From Salinicola socius (GTDB lineage: Bacteria; Pseudomonadota; Gammaproteobacteria; Pseudomonadales; Halomonadaceae), in the NCBI RefSeq assembly GCF_001937195.1, contig NZ_MSDO01000011.1:124001-188000 (forward strand): DNA of 64,000 nt, in the 5' to 3' direction. Shown in pieces: positions 54,285-62,482 of this stretch. Below the pieces are notes generated by a model, which saw only the letters and a program-made list of their open reading frames with translations, did not search any database and was not told where the DNA came from. The position numbers and the translations under genes were made by a program. Position 1 is the first letter of the stretch, and each line of letters starts with the position of its first letter.

Positions 54285-56360
54285 TCAGGGACTCGCTGTC
54301 TCTGGCGCGGCAACCGCCTCGCGCCGAATTCGCCAGTCTTCCAATCCCACGCGAGCCCGAGCGCGCAACGCCTGTTCGCGCAGCGCGTCTGAGGGCGAGG
54401 ATTCAGCCTCTAGAAGCCCACTCGACCAGCGATAGTAGGTAGGCTGAGTCAGGTTCGTCACCGCGCCGGCCTGGCTCACCATGACGCCTTCCCCGCCATC
54501 CTGGTAGTTGAATGTCAGCGCCATGGGCGACGCGATCGGCGTATAGAGATCACGCCCGCCCCAGGGTACCTGGGCCTCCGAAAGCGAATGCGCCCAAAGC
54601 GTCGGGAAAATGTCACGATGGCTGGTCCAGTCATCGATCTGCGCTTGGCCGCCCTGCCGATACGCTGGCGGTATCCAGACCAGGATCGGTACGCCGAATT
54701 GATCGAACAGATCCCGGGAGTCCGGATAACTCATCAGCGACCGGGTGTTGTGATCGCCGGTCGCCGCGAACAGCGTATGATCCATGAGCCCGGCTTTCTC
54801 GAGGTGGTCGAGGAAGCCGCCCATGCTGTCGTTGGCATATTGGTAAGTCTCGAGAATCGATGCGCCCAGTTCGGGCGAGGCCGCCAGGGTGTCGCCGAGA
54901 CGCGAAATATCCAGGGGCGCAGGGGTGTAACTCTCTGGGATCTCGTAGGGCGGATGGTTGGTGATCGACAGCATCACCAGCAACACTTTTTCACCCTTGG
55001 CATCGGCCTCTTTCAACAACGCCTCACCGTAGCGGAACATCCACTCATCGTAGAGCCCCCAGGTGCTCCCGCGCGCCTCGGGAAAGCGTTCTCGAATCGC
55101 ATTTTCGCCCAACACCTCGTCGAAGCCCTGACGCCTGAGCGCGCCATCGAGATTGCGCCAGTGGACCGAGCCAGACGTCAGGAAGACAGTGCGATAGCCC
55201 GTGCGCTCGTAAGGCTCAACCGCCGAAGTGGAGTACTGTCGATAGCCGTAGCGGCCCTGCGTCAGCGGTGTAATCGGCGTGTCGAAGAGCAGTCCCTCCA
55301 GGCTTGGGTGGGTGCCGTTGCCGGATGACAGTGCGCGGGGGAAGTAGTCGGCCTTGTGTTCCAGCCAAGGCCGTAGCCGACCCAGCAGATCGTTGTTTTC
55401 AGGATCGTCGAAGTCCAGCGGCGGGCGTCCCCAGCTCTCCATCAAACTCACTACCACGTGCGGCGACCGGTGCTCTGCGGCCGCGACGCGGGGTGTCTTC
55501 TCGGTCATGTGCTCGGTTACCGCCTGCGGCGTCTCCAGCCCGGACCAGCCTAGCGCCGCAGCTGCCTCCATCGGCGTGGCAAACCCGTAGCGCTTCAGTC
55601 CCGAGCGCGGATCGTCATCGATCTGACTCACCTCACGTTCTCCCCAGGCCAGATAGAATGCCTGCGGGCCGCTTGGCACCAGATCATTGACGAACGCATT
55701 CGACGATACCGCCATGTGCATCTCGCGCAGCGGAAAGGCGCCCAGACTACCTCGCCCCAGGCCGACCAGCGCGACGAGCGACAGGACAGCGAGAAAGCTC
55801 GCCCGGCGCCAGCCGAGCCGACGCCGCTGGCGCCGGTGACCGCGGCGCATCAATGCCATCTGAGTCCCCGTCATGCCGATCAACGCGATAAGCAGGAGCA
55901 GTACCGGATAATCGCGCCAGATAGTCTGCAGGACTGCTTGGGTATCATCCTCGAACAGGCCGAAGATCAAGACATTGATCGGGCCCTGGTAAAAGCTGAA
56001 GTAGAAGTGGTTGATCAGCGCCAGAAGATTGACCAGCACCATGACAACGATGGCCCAGGCCAGCCACAATCGTCGCCACGTCGCGATGAAGACTCGTGGC
56101 AGCGGCAACAGCGCCGTTGCCAGCAGCAGCCAGGGTCCAAGCAGCGTTGCCATCGTCTTGGCGTCGAATCGCAGTCCCATCCAGAACGCGCTGCCAATTT
56201 CGCCCGCAGGCACATCCAATGCAGGTGGTGCTTCGAGTTGCCACAACGCCAAGCGCATCAGGGCCAGCGTCACGATACCGATAAGGCCCAAACGCCAGAC
56301 CTGCCGGTTCATTTCACGCCACTGCTGCCAGCGCGTTCTCGTCATGAAATCGTTCTGCAT
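54285..56360 (-). CDS. LTA synthase-family membrane sulfatase/phosphoglycerol transferase
   Basis: 691 residues, inner membrane with a large periplasmic domain. Five hydrophobic segments lie in the first 210 residues. The sulfatase-like domain has the metal/Glu site VSLMESWGRPP, the catalytic Thr in SSGNGTHPSLEGLLFD, and the Asp/His pair ATGDHNTRS. The fold is shared by LtaS, MdoB/OpgB and EptA; I infer transfer of a phosphoglycerol or similar headgroup to a periplasmic glycan. ATGs at 56360 and 56345 both fit. It converges on cmoB. Confidence 0.85.
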   Translation of the reverse strand: MQNDFMTRTRWQQWREMNRQVWRLGLIGIVTLALMRLALWQLEAPPALDVPAGEIGSAFWMGLRFDAKTMATLLGPWLLLATALLPLPRVFIATWRRLWLAWAIVVMVLVNLLALINHFYFSFYQGPINVLIFGLFEDDTQAVLQTIWRDYPVLLLLIALIGMTGTQMALMRRGHRRQRRRLGWRRASFLAVLSLVALVGLGRGSLGAFPLREMHMAVSSNAFVNDLVPSGPQAFYLAWGEREVSQIDDDPRSGLKRYGFATPMEAAAALGWSGLETPQAVTEHMTEKTPRVAAAEHRSPHVVVSLMESWGRPPLDFDDPENNDLLGRLRPWLEHKADYFPRALSSGNGTHPSLEGLLFDTPITPLTQGRYGYRQYSTSAVEPYERTGYRTVFLTSGSVHWRNLDGALRRQGFDEVLGENAIRERFPEARGSTWGLYDEWMFRYGEALLKEADAKGEKVLLVMLSITNHPPYEIPESYTPAPLDISRLGDTLAASPELGASILETYQYANDSMGGFLDHLEKAGLMDHTLFAATGDHNTRSLMSYPDSRDLFDQFGVPILVWIPPAYRQGGQAQIDDWTSHRDIFPTLWAHSLSEAQVPWGGRDLYTPIASPMALTFNYQDGGEGVMVSQAGAVTNLTQPTYYRWSSGLLEAESSPSDALREQALRARARVGLEDWRIRREAVAAPETASP

Positions 56361-56452
56361 GAGTCATCTCGACATGGAGCGCGCGCTCACTATACCGACC
56401 CCGACCATACTTGACGATGCGCTGATCGATTCGGAACGCGATGCCCCAAACG

Positions 56453-56480
56453 ACGACGCGCGGCAAAAGCCGCGCGTCGT
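56453..56480 (-). terminator. Strong stem-loop after the serine acetyltransferase gene
   Basis: ACGACGCGCGGC, loop AAAA, GCCGCGCGTCGT: a perfect 12-base stem, 25 bases after the serine acetyltransferase stop. The tail on the minus strand is short (CGTTTGGG), so the call is moderate. Confidence 0.65.
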
Positions 56481-56504
56481 GATTCCAGATTCGTAACTGC
56501 TGTC

Positions 56505-57416
56505 TCAGGGGCAGGGCCCTGACTGAATATTGGCCTGGGTGATGTTGCTATTTTCAGGCACGCTGCAGATCAGCCACACATTGCCGCCGATAATCGATCC
56601 CTTGCCCACCGTGATACGCCCCAGAATCGTGGCGCCCGCGTAGATGACCACGTCGTCCTCGACGATGGGATGACGCGGCAGGCCTTTCTCGAGATGCCCT
56701 TTCTCGTCCGCCGGAAAGCGTTTGGCACCAAGCGTGACCGCCTGATAGAGCCGTACGCGATTGCCGATGATCGCGGTTTCGCCGATCACAACGCCGGTAC
56801 CGTGATCGATGAAAAAGCCCTCGCCGATCTGGGCACCGGGATGAATATCGATACCGGTATCGGAGTGGGCCAACTCGGCGATGATTCGTGCCACCAGCCC
56901 GGCCCCCGCCTGATAGAAATAGTGGGCAATGCGGTGATAGATCACCGCGTGGACGCCGGGGTAGCAGAGCAACACCTCGTCGACACTGCGTGCCGCAGGA
57001 TCGCCGTAGAACGCCGCCATGACATCGCCGTCGAGACGACGGCGCAGACTCGGCAGGCCGTCCGCGAAGCCCTGAATGATCTGCGTTGCCACCGCCTGAT
57101 GGTCGGAATCCGGGCTGCCGTCGAGCCGCGACATGTAGCGCAGTTCGAGCAGCACTTCCTCGTGCAGCGCATTGAGCGCCCGGTCCAGGGTGTGGCCGAC
57201 GTAAAAGTCTTCGCTCTCCTTGCGCAGATCGGAAGGACCGAGCCGCATCGGAAAGATCGCCCCGCTCAGGCACTCCAGGGTTTCCCGAATGCGATGCCGC
57301 GACGGCAGCTCACGACAGCCCTTCTCTTTTTCCCGACCGTTCTGGGCGCGCCACTGTTCGCGAGTGGCGCGTAGCTGGGACACGATACCGTCGAGCTGCC
57401 AGTTGACGTGCTGCAT
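56505..57416 (-). CDS. cysE: Serine O-acetyltransferase (long form)
   Basis: Makes O-acetylserine for cysteine synthesis. The 303 residues have an N-terminal helical region of about 130 residues, then a left-handed beta-helix with hexapeptide repeats: GIDIHPGAQIGEGFFIDHGT, VIGETAIIGNRVRLYQAVTL, VIYAGATILGRITVGKGSII. The active-site His is in FIDHGTG. It lies downstream of cysD and cysN in the same direction with a 123-base gap, which suggests the sulfate-reduction route and O-acetylserine supply are co-expressed. Confidence 0.9.
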   Translation of the reverse strand: MQHVNWQLDGIVSQLRATREQWRAQNGREKEKGCRELPSRHRIRETLECLSGAIFPMRLGPSDLRKESEDFYVGHTLDRALNALHEEVLLELRYMSRLDGSPDSDHQAVATQIIQGFADGLPSLRRRLDGDVMAAFYGDPAARSVDEVLLCYPGVHAVIYHRIAHYFYQAGAGLVARIIAELAHSDTGIDIHPGAQIGEGFFIDHGTGVVIGETAIIGNRVRLYQAVTLGAKRFPADEKGHLEKGLPRHPIVEDDVVIYAGATILGRITVGKGSIIGGNVWLICSVPENSNITQANIQSGPCP

Positions 57417-57539
57417 GGGGAATTCCTTTCAATCGCTGACGCAAGCGTCGGGCCGGAGCGACATGATACACCCGGTGGTGGCTGGGCCAAACGTCAGCCG
57501 CGCATCGCGCCGATACCGCCACTTTCTCCTGTTTATCCC

Positions 57540-58997
57540 CTATCGGGCCTTGCGGGTGACGCCTTTCAGCAATTCGCCCATGTCCTTCGCTTCCCAATGC
57601 GGGAAGTGCTTTCGAATCAATGCATTGAATTCGATCTCGAATGCCTGCCAGTCGACTTCCTCAGTGGACGAGGCGCCTTCGATCGCTCCCCGAATCAGAC
57701 CTGCTCCCACCGTGATATTGGTCAGCCGATCGATCACCACGAAGCTGCCGGTACCGGGGCTCTTGCGGTAGTCATCCAGCGGTACGCTGGCGGTCAGCTC
57801 GACTCGGCAGCGACCGATGGCGTTGAGCGGCAAGCTGTCACTTTGGTGATGCTCGAGCGTATTGACGTCGATCTGGTAATCGATCGCGGCGATCCGGCCG
57901 GCGATCTCCTGGGTGCCGATCTTGAAGTCGTAGAGGCGACCCGGTTCGAGAGCGTTATCGTGCATCCAGACGATATCGGCTGCCAGCGCGCTGGACTGCG
58001 CGACCTCGGCATCGGCCGCCACCAGCCAGTCACCCCGCGAGATATCGATCTCGTCCTGCAAGGTGACCGTGATCGCCTGGCCGGGGTAGGCTTCCTCCAG
58101 ATCACCATCGAAAGTCACGATACGATCGATGGTGGAGAGCTTGCCCGATGGCAGCACTTTCACCGCCTGGCCGGGGCGCAGGATGCCGGCTTCCAGCGTG
58201 CCGCAGTAGCCTCGGAAATCGAGATTGGGCCGATTGACGTACTGCACCGGCAGCCGCAGATCGGAAAGGTTGCTGTCGTGCACGACCTCGACGCTCTCGA
58301 GCAGCTCGAGCATCGCGGGACCCGGCGCACCATCGACGCGATACCAGGGCATATGCTCGCTACGGTTGACGACGTTGTCGCCGTCCAGCGCCGACATCGG
58401 CACGAAACGGATGTCTCTGGCGTCCAGCTTCTCGGCAAACTCACGATAATCGGCGACGATCTCGTCGAAGCGTGCCTGCGAGTAATCGACCAGGTCCATC
58501 TTGTTGACCGCGATCACCAGATGCTGAATTCCCAGCAGATCGGCAATGAAGCTGTGACGCCGGGTCTGTACCTGCACGCCGTAGCGGGCGTCGATCAGGA
58601 TCACCGCCAGGCTCGCAGTCGAGGCGCCGGTAGCCATGTTACGGGTGTACTGCTCGTGGCCCGGGGTGTCGGCGATGATGAACTTGCGCTTGTCGGTGGA
58701 GAAGAAACGGTAGGCGACATCGATGGTGATGCCCTGTTCGCGCTCCGACTGCAGACCATCCACCAGCAGCGCCAGATCGACCTTGTCACCGGTGGTACCG
58801 CTGGTCTTGGAAGCCTGCGTAATCGCGGCCAGCTGATCTTCGTAGATCATCTTGGAATCGTGCAGCAGTCGCCCGATCAGGGTCGACTTGCCGTCATCGA
58901 CACTGCCGCAGGTGATGAAGCGCAGCAGATCTTTCTGCTCGTGCTCTTTGAGATACTGTCCGATGTTGTCGGCGATCAGCGTGGATTGATGAGACAT
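57540..58997 (-). CDS. cysN: Sulfate adenylyltransferase subunit 1 (GTPase CysN)
   Basis: GTPase that drives adenosine 5'-phosphosulfate formation by CysD. The 485 residues are an EF-Tu-like G domain (P-loop [26 protein letters not shown]) followed by domains 2 and 3. The length excludes a fused APS kinase (CysC), unlike some pseudomonad CysNC proteins. It begins directly after the cysD stop codon. No cysC is in the window. Confidence 0.95.
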   Translation of the reverse strand: MSHQSTLIADNIGQYLKEHEQKDLLRFITCGSVDDGKSTLIGRLLHDSKMIYEDQLAAITQASKTSGTTGDKVDLALLVDGLQSEREQGITIDVAYRFFSTDKRKFIIADTPGHEQYTRNMATGASTASLAVILIDARYGVQVQTRRHSFIADLLGIQHLVIAVNKMDLVDYSQARFDEIVADYREFAEKLDARDIRFVPMSALDGDNVVNRSEHMPWYRVDGAPGPAMLELLESVEVVHDSNLSDLRLPVQYVNRPNLDFRGYCGTLEAGILRPGQAVKVLPSGKLSTIDRIVTFDGDLEEAYPGQAITVTLQDEIDISRGDWLVAADAEVAQSSALAADIVWMHDNALEPGRLYDFKIGTQEIAGRIAAIDYQIDVNTLEHHQSDSLPLNAIGRCRVELTASVPLDDYRKSPGTGSFVVIDRLTNITVGAGLIRGAIEGASSTEEVDWQAFEIEFNALIRKHFPHWEAKDMGELLKGVTRKAR

Positions 58998-59921
58998 CTA
59001 GAAGTACCCCTCGCGTTTTTTCTTCTCCATCGAACCCACCTGATCACGATCGATGGCACGTCCGGAGCGCTCGGAGGTGCGCGTCAGCAACATCTCCTGA
59101 ATGATTTCGGGCAGCGTGGCGGCCCTGGATTCCACCGCGCCGGTCAACGGGTAGCAGCCCAGCGTGCGGAAGCGCACCCACTTCTCTTCGGGAACCTCGC
59201 CGGGTTCCAGCGGCAGCCGGTCGTCGTCGACCATGATCTGCATGCCGTCGCGCTCGACCACCGGACGCGGTGCGGAGTAGTAGAGCGGAACGATGGGAAT
59301 CGATTCGAGATAGATGTATTGCCAGATATCCAGCTCGGTCCAGTTGGAGAGCGGGAACACGCGGATCGACTCGCCCTTGTTGACCTTGCCATTGTAGAGA
59401 TTCCACAGCTCCGGACGCTGGTTCTTGGGATCCCAGCGGTGATGCTTGTCACGGAACGAGTAGACGCGCTCCTTGGCACGGGAAGCTTCTTCATCGCGCC
59501 GGGCACCGCCGAAAGCCGCATCGAAGCCATACTTGTCCAGCGCCTGCTTGAGCGACTGGGTCTTCATGATATCGGTGTACTTGGCGCTACCGTGATCGAA
59601 CGGATTGATGCCGGCGGCTCGCCCTTCCTCGTTGATATGCTCGATCAGTTCCATCCCGACGTCCGCGGCCATCCGATCGCGGAACTCGATCATCTCCTTG
59701 AACTTCCAGGTGGTGTTGACGTGCATCAGCGGAAACGGCGGTGGACCGGGATAGAACGCCTTGCGCGCCAGGTGCAGCATCACCGAGGAGTCCTTGCCGA
59801 TGGAGTACAGCATCACCGGGTTGCCGAACTCGGCGGCGACCTCGCGGATGATATGGATGGACTCGGCCTCGAGCTGCTTGAGATGAGTCTGGCGCTGAGC
59901 GCTGACGATAGGAGCTGTCAT
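58998..59921 (-). CDS. cysD: Sulfate adenylyltransferase subunit 2 (CysD)
   Basis: Forms APS from sulfate and ATP. The 307 residues have the PP-loop motif [40 protein letters not shown], and the [13 protein letters not shown] segment typical of CysD, ending in the KKKREGYF-type C-terminus. It is the first gene of the cysD-cysN-serine acetyltransferase group. A 140-base leader lies upstream; I see no clear CysB site. Confidence 0.95.
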   Translation of the reverse strand: MTAPIVSAQRQTHLKQLEAESIHIIREVAAEFGNPVMLYSIGKDSSVMLHLARKAFYPGPPPFPLMHVNTTWKFKEMIEFRDRMAADVGMELIEHINEEGRAAGINPFDHGSAKYTDIMKTQSLKQALDKYGFDAAFGGARRDEEASRAKERVYSFRDKHHRWDPKNQRPELWNLYNGKVNKGESIRVFPLSNWTELDIWQYIYLESIPIVPLYYSAPRPVVERDGMQIMVDDDRLPLEPGEVPEEKWVRFRTLGCYPLTGAVESRAATLPEIIQEMLLTRTSERSGRAIDRDQVGSMEKKKREGYF

Positions 59922-60061
59922 GATCGATGTCTCACGGTCGCCCTCTGAAATCAGATGGCAGAACAGAATATGGGCTTCTTTGAAGGCAAACCCTAGCGAG
60001 ACATTGGTAATAACGTCAAAGAATCAAAAATGATCCAAAAAGCGTTTTTAGTTATAACCGG

Positions 60062-60784
60062 CTAGAGATCGACCCGCTCGACCCAGGTCGCCAGAGTCTT
60101 CCCGCGTAGATCGACGACCCGCAAACCGGGCCGGGACGCCTCGTCGGTGGCGAATTCGTGGCTTCTCGGCAGAAACTGGTCCGAAGTCGACGGGCACCCA
60201 TAAACGGCCACGAGACCCTGCCAGGCAGCGAACGCCTGATGAATGTGGCCACAAAACAATGCCCTGACCTGCGGATAGGGAGCCAATGTCTGCCACAGCG
60301 CATCGCGATCCTTCAACCCGATGGCATCCATCCATACAGAGCCGACTTCCAGCGGCGGATGGTGCAGCGCAATCAGCGTTGGCCGTTCATCCGCCTCCAA
60401 CTGCCATGCCAATCGCTGCAACTGGTCCTGCCCCAGCTCCCCTCCCGGCTGACCGCTGATGCGAGAATTGAGTAGCAACACCCGCCAATCGCCAAGGTCG
60501 AGGTCTTCATGGAAGGGATGACACTCATCCATGAGTTCGGGCTGATCATGATTGCCGGGGATCCAGAACCACGGACACCCCAATGTCGCAAAGGCCCGCC
60601 TGGCATGCCGATAGGCGGCGGGCGTCTCGTCCTGGGCAATGTCGCCGGTCACCAGCACGATGTCCGGCCGAATCGCTTTTGCACGATCGACGATGGCATG
60701 CAGCTGGCGTAGCGGCGTTCCCTTGCGCGACGTTCCTTCAGGGTCTGCCAGCAGATGACAATCCGTAATCTGAACCAGTCGCAT
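60062..60784 (-). CDS. cpdA: 3',5'-cyclic-AMP phosphodiesterase CpdA
   Basis: Metallophosphoesterase hydrolysing cAMP. ATG at 60784 overlaps the yqiB stop by one base and gives 240 residues (MRLVQITDCHLLADPEGT). The metal motifs are DCH, VTGDIAQDE, GNHDQPELM, ALHHPP, and CGHIHQAF. It follows yqiB, as in E. coli; the usual downstream yqiA-parE is instead 10 kb away. Confidence 0.92.
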   Translation of the reverse strand: MRLVQITDCHLLADPEGTSRKGTPLRQLHAIVDRAKAIRPDIVLVTGDIAQDETPAAYRHARRAFATLGCPWFWIPGNHDQPELMDECHPFHEDLDLGDWRVLLLNSRISGQPGGELGQDQLQRLAWQLEADERPTLIALHHPPLEVGSVWMDAIGLKDRDALWQTLAPYPQVRALFCGHIHQAFAAWQGLVAVYGCPSTSDQFLPRSHEFATDEASRPGLRVVDLRGKTLATWVERVDL

Positions 60785-61230
60785 CAGGGCGTTTCCGGCA
60801 CGTTGGCGGCATGGCCGTGCGCCAGCCCGTGCTGTAGCCACTCCCCCAGGAAACGGTTGATCTGCAGTTTCTCGTCTGGCTGGTGCATCTGGGGGTTGGG
60901 ATAACGATAACGCCCCTGAAAATGGCGCTGGCGTTGAAAATCGGTCACTTCCGCCATATCCGCATCATGGTACAGATGCACCGTCATTCGCGGTGAATCG
61001 ACGAAACTGTCCAGCACGCCGGTCTGGGAAACTCGTGCGACCGTGGTGTAAGGCGCCTGCTCGAGGACCTCGAACCACAGCGTGCCGAAGCGCGCATGCT
61101 CACCGGCGAGCGGCACTTCCTTGATTTCACCAGGCTCCATGTCCATGACCAGACGGCAAAGCCGCAGATAGTTACTGCTGCATTCTGCCTGGAGCGTCTT
61201 GAGATCCGTAACGTAAGCGGTCTTTCTCAT
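60784..61230 (-). CDS. yqiB: YqiB-like protein, DUF1249
   Basis: 148 residues from ATG at 61230, with AGGAG six bases upstream; the longer frame adds 70 non-coding-style residues. It opens MRKTAYVTDLKTLQAECSSN and carries the DUF1249 features VHLYHDADMAEVTDFQRQRH and FQGRYRYPNPQMHQPDEKLQ. Function is unknown. It is strictly linked to nudF and cpdA in gammaproteobacteria. Its ATG lies 110 bases after the nudF stop and its stop overlaps cpdA. Confidence 0.88.
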   Translation of the reverse strand: MRKTAYVTDLKTLQAECSSNYLRLCRLVMDMEPGEIKEVPLAGEHARFGTLWFEVLEQAPYTTVARVSQTGVLDSFVDSPRMTVHLYHDADMAEVTDFQRQRHFQGRYRYPNPQMHQPDEKLQINRFLGEWLQHGLAHGHAANVPETP

Positions 61231-61340
61231 GCAGTTCTCCTGGCGCATGACGGCCTCTAGTCTAGCTCGAGTATCGGGGGCAACTGCCGCTCTTGATGAC
61301 CGACGACCTGCGACAACAACGGTACTGCCGCCCTCTCGTG

Positions 61341-61967
61341 TCAGGCCCTGGCTCTCAGCGTGGCACGCTCTCGCGCCAGCCAGTGAAAGCCGATCAACGC
61401 CATGGCATTGTCCAATTGTCCCGCCATCAATCGATCCCACGCTTCGGGATACGACATGACGTGAACCAGAATATCTTCGTTTTCATCTTCCACACCGTGT
61501 ATGCCGCCGAGTCCCGTGCTGTCGATCAAACCACAGAACAGCGTGACCTGCTCGGTACAGGCACCAGGGCTGGGATAGTAGCGATGAAGCTCGATCAACT
61601 CCCCGATTTCGCACCCCGCTTCTTCCAACGCCTCGCGACGTGCCACGTCCGCTGGGGTTTCGCCGGGTTCCACCAGGCCGGCAACGGGCTCCAGCTTCCA
61701 CGGCGATATCGGGTCTTCGAGGGCGCCTGCGCGAATCTGCTCGACCAGCGCGACCCGATCCAGAGACGGGTCATAGAGTAGTACCCCCACCGCATTCCGG
61801 CGAACGTGAACCTCGCGATCGACAGGCTCGCTCCACTCGCCGTTGAACTGCCGATGACGCAGCCGGCGCTTCTCCAGATCGAAGAATCCTGAGTACAGCT
61901 GCTGATCTTCGATTCGATCGACATCTTTGGCATCGAAGCGATTGACCGGCGCAATCTTGCGATCCAT
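61341..61967 (-). CDS. nudF: ADP-ribose pyrophosphatase NudF
   Basis: Hydrolyses ADP-ribose to AMP and ribose 5-phosphate. The 208 residues match E. coli NudF in length. The Nudix box is complete in GLVEPGETPADVARREALEE followed by AGC; downstream YYPSPGACTEQVTLFCGLI is diagnostic for the ADP-ribose branch. AAGGAG precedes ATG at 61967 by six to seven bases. It begins the nudF-yqiB-cpdA group. Confidence 0.93.
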   Translation of the reverse strand: MDRKIAPVNRFDAKDVDRIEDQQLYSGFFDLEKRRLRHRQFNGEWSEPVDREVHVRRNAVGVLLYDPSLDRVALVEQIRAGALEDPISPWKLEPVAGLVEPGETPADVARREALEEAGCEIGELIELHRYYPSPGACTEQVTLFCGLIDSTGLGGIHGVEDENEDILVHVMSYPEAWDRLMAGQLDNAMALIGFHWLARERATLRARA

Positions 61968-62482
61968 GAGCGGCTCCTTCGGATGAGAGCCTCATTATTG
62001 CGGCACCGCGGATCGATTCCAACCGGTGCCGGCCTGATTCGCCCATGGGAGGAGGGCCATGCGTCCGGCGGCACGACCCTCCCCAGTCACGGCGGCTCGA
62101 ACCGGAATTAGGCAACGCCTGAATGCGGAACTAGGCAAGGCTGAGGTGCGCCATTCATGCACCTAGACATTTATATATTTAATTCACAGACCCTATCTTC
62201 AGTATTGTTAAAAGTTGTCCAGTATTAACTTAAGGACACTAAATGCACTTAGGGCGATAGACAAAAAGTCTAACAATGCAATCATGCAGATAAATTAAGC
62301 TATTGATATCTTTAAATATTTTAGAAAAATAAAATAAATTCAATTGTCAACAGCGTTAACGATTTGCAATCAATAACCTTCTCTCCTATTCATACGTAAA
62401 CACCAGAATAATCACCTTTAAACACCCATACGCGTACAACGTCCTGGTTCTAGCGATAGAACGTTCAGGCAGGGAGAGACTC
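61968..62482. other. AT-rich upstream region of the adhesin gene
   Basis: 515 bases without a supported gene. The left third is ordinary GC-rich sequence and carries an imperfect 23-base direct repeat (62103-62125 and 62126-62148, 16 of 23 identical). From about 62155 to 62400 the composition changes abruptly; the 60 bases 62281-62340 contain only nine G or C. It probably holds the adhesin promoter and regulator sites, and its composition is the type silenced by H-NS-like proteins. Confidence 0.6.

Noticed and set aside
57408-59948. An 846-codon open frame on the plus strand opposite cysD and cysN
   Set aside because: It is the antisense shadow of two well-supported genes in GC-rich DNA; its translation shows no recognisable domain.
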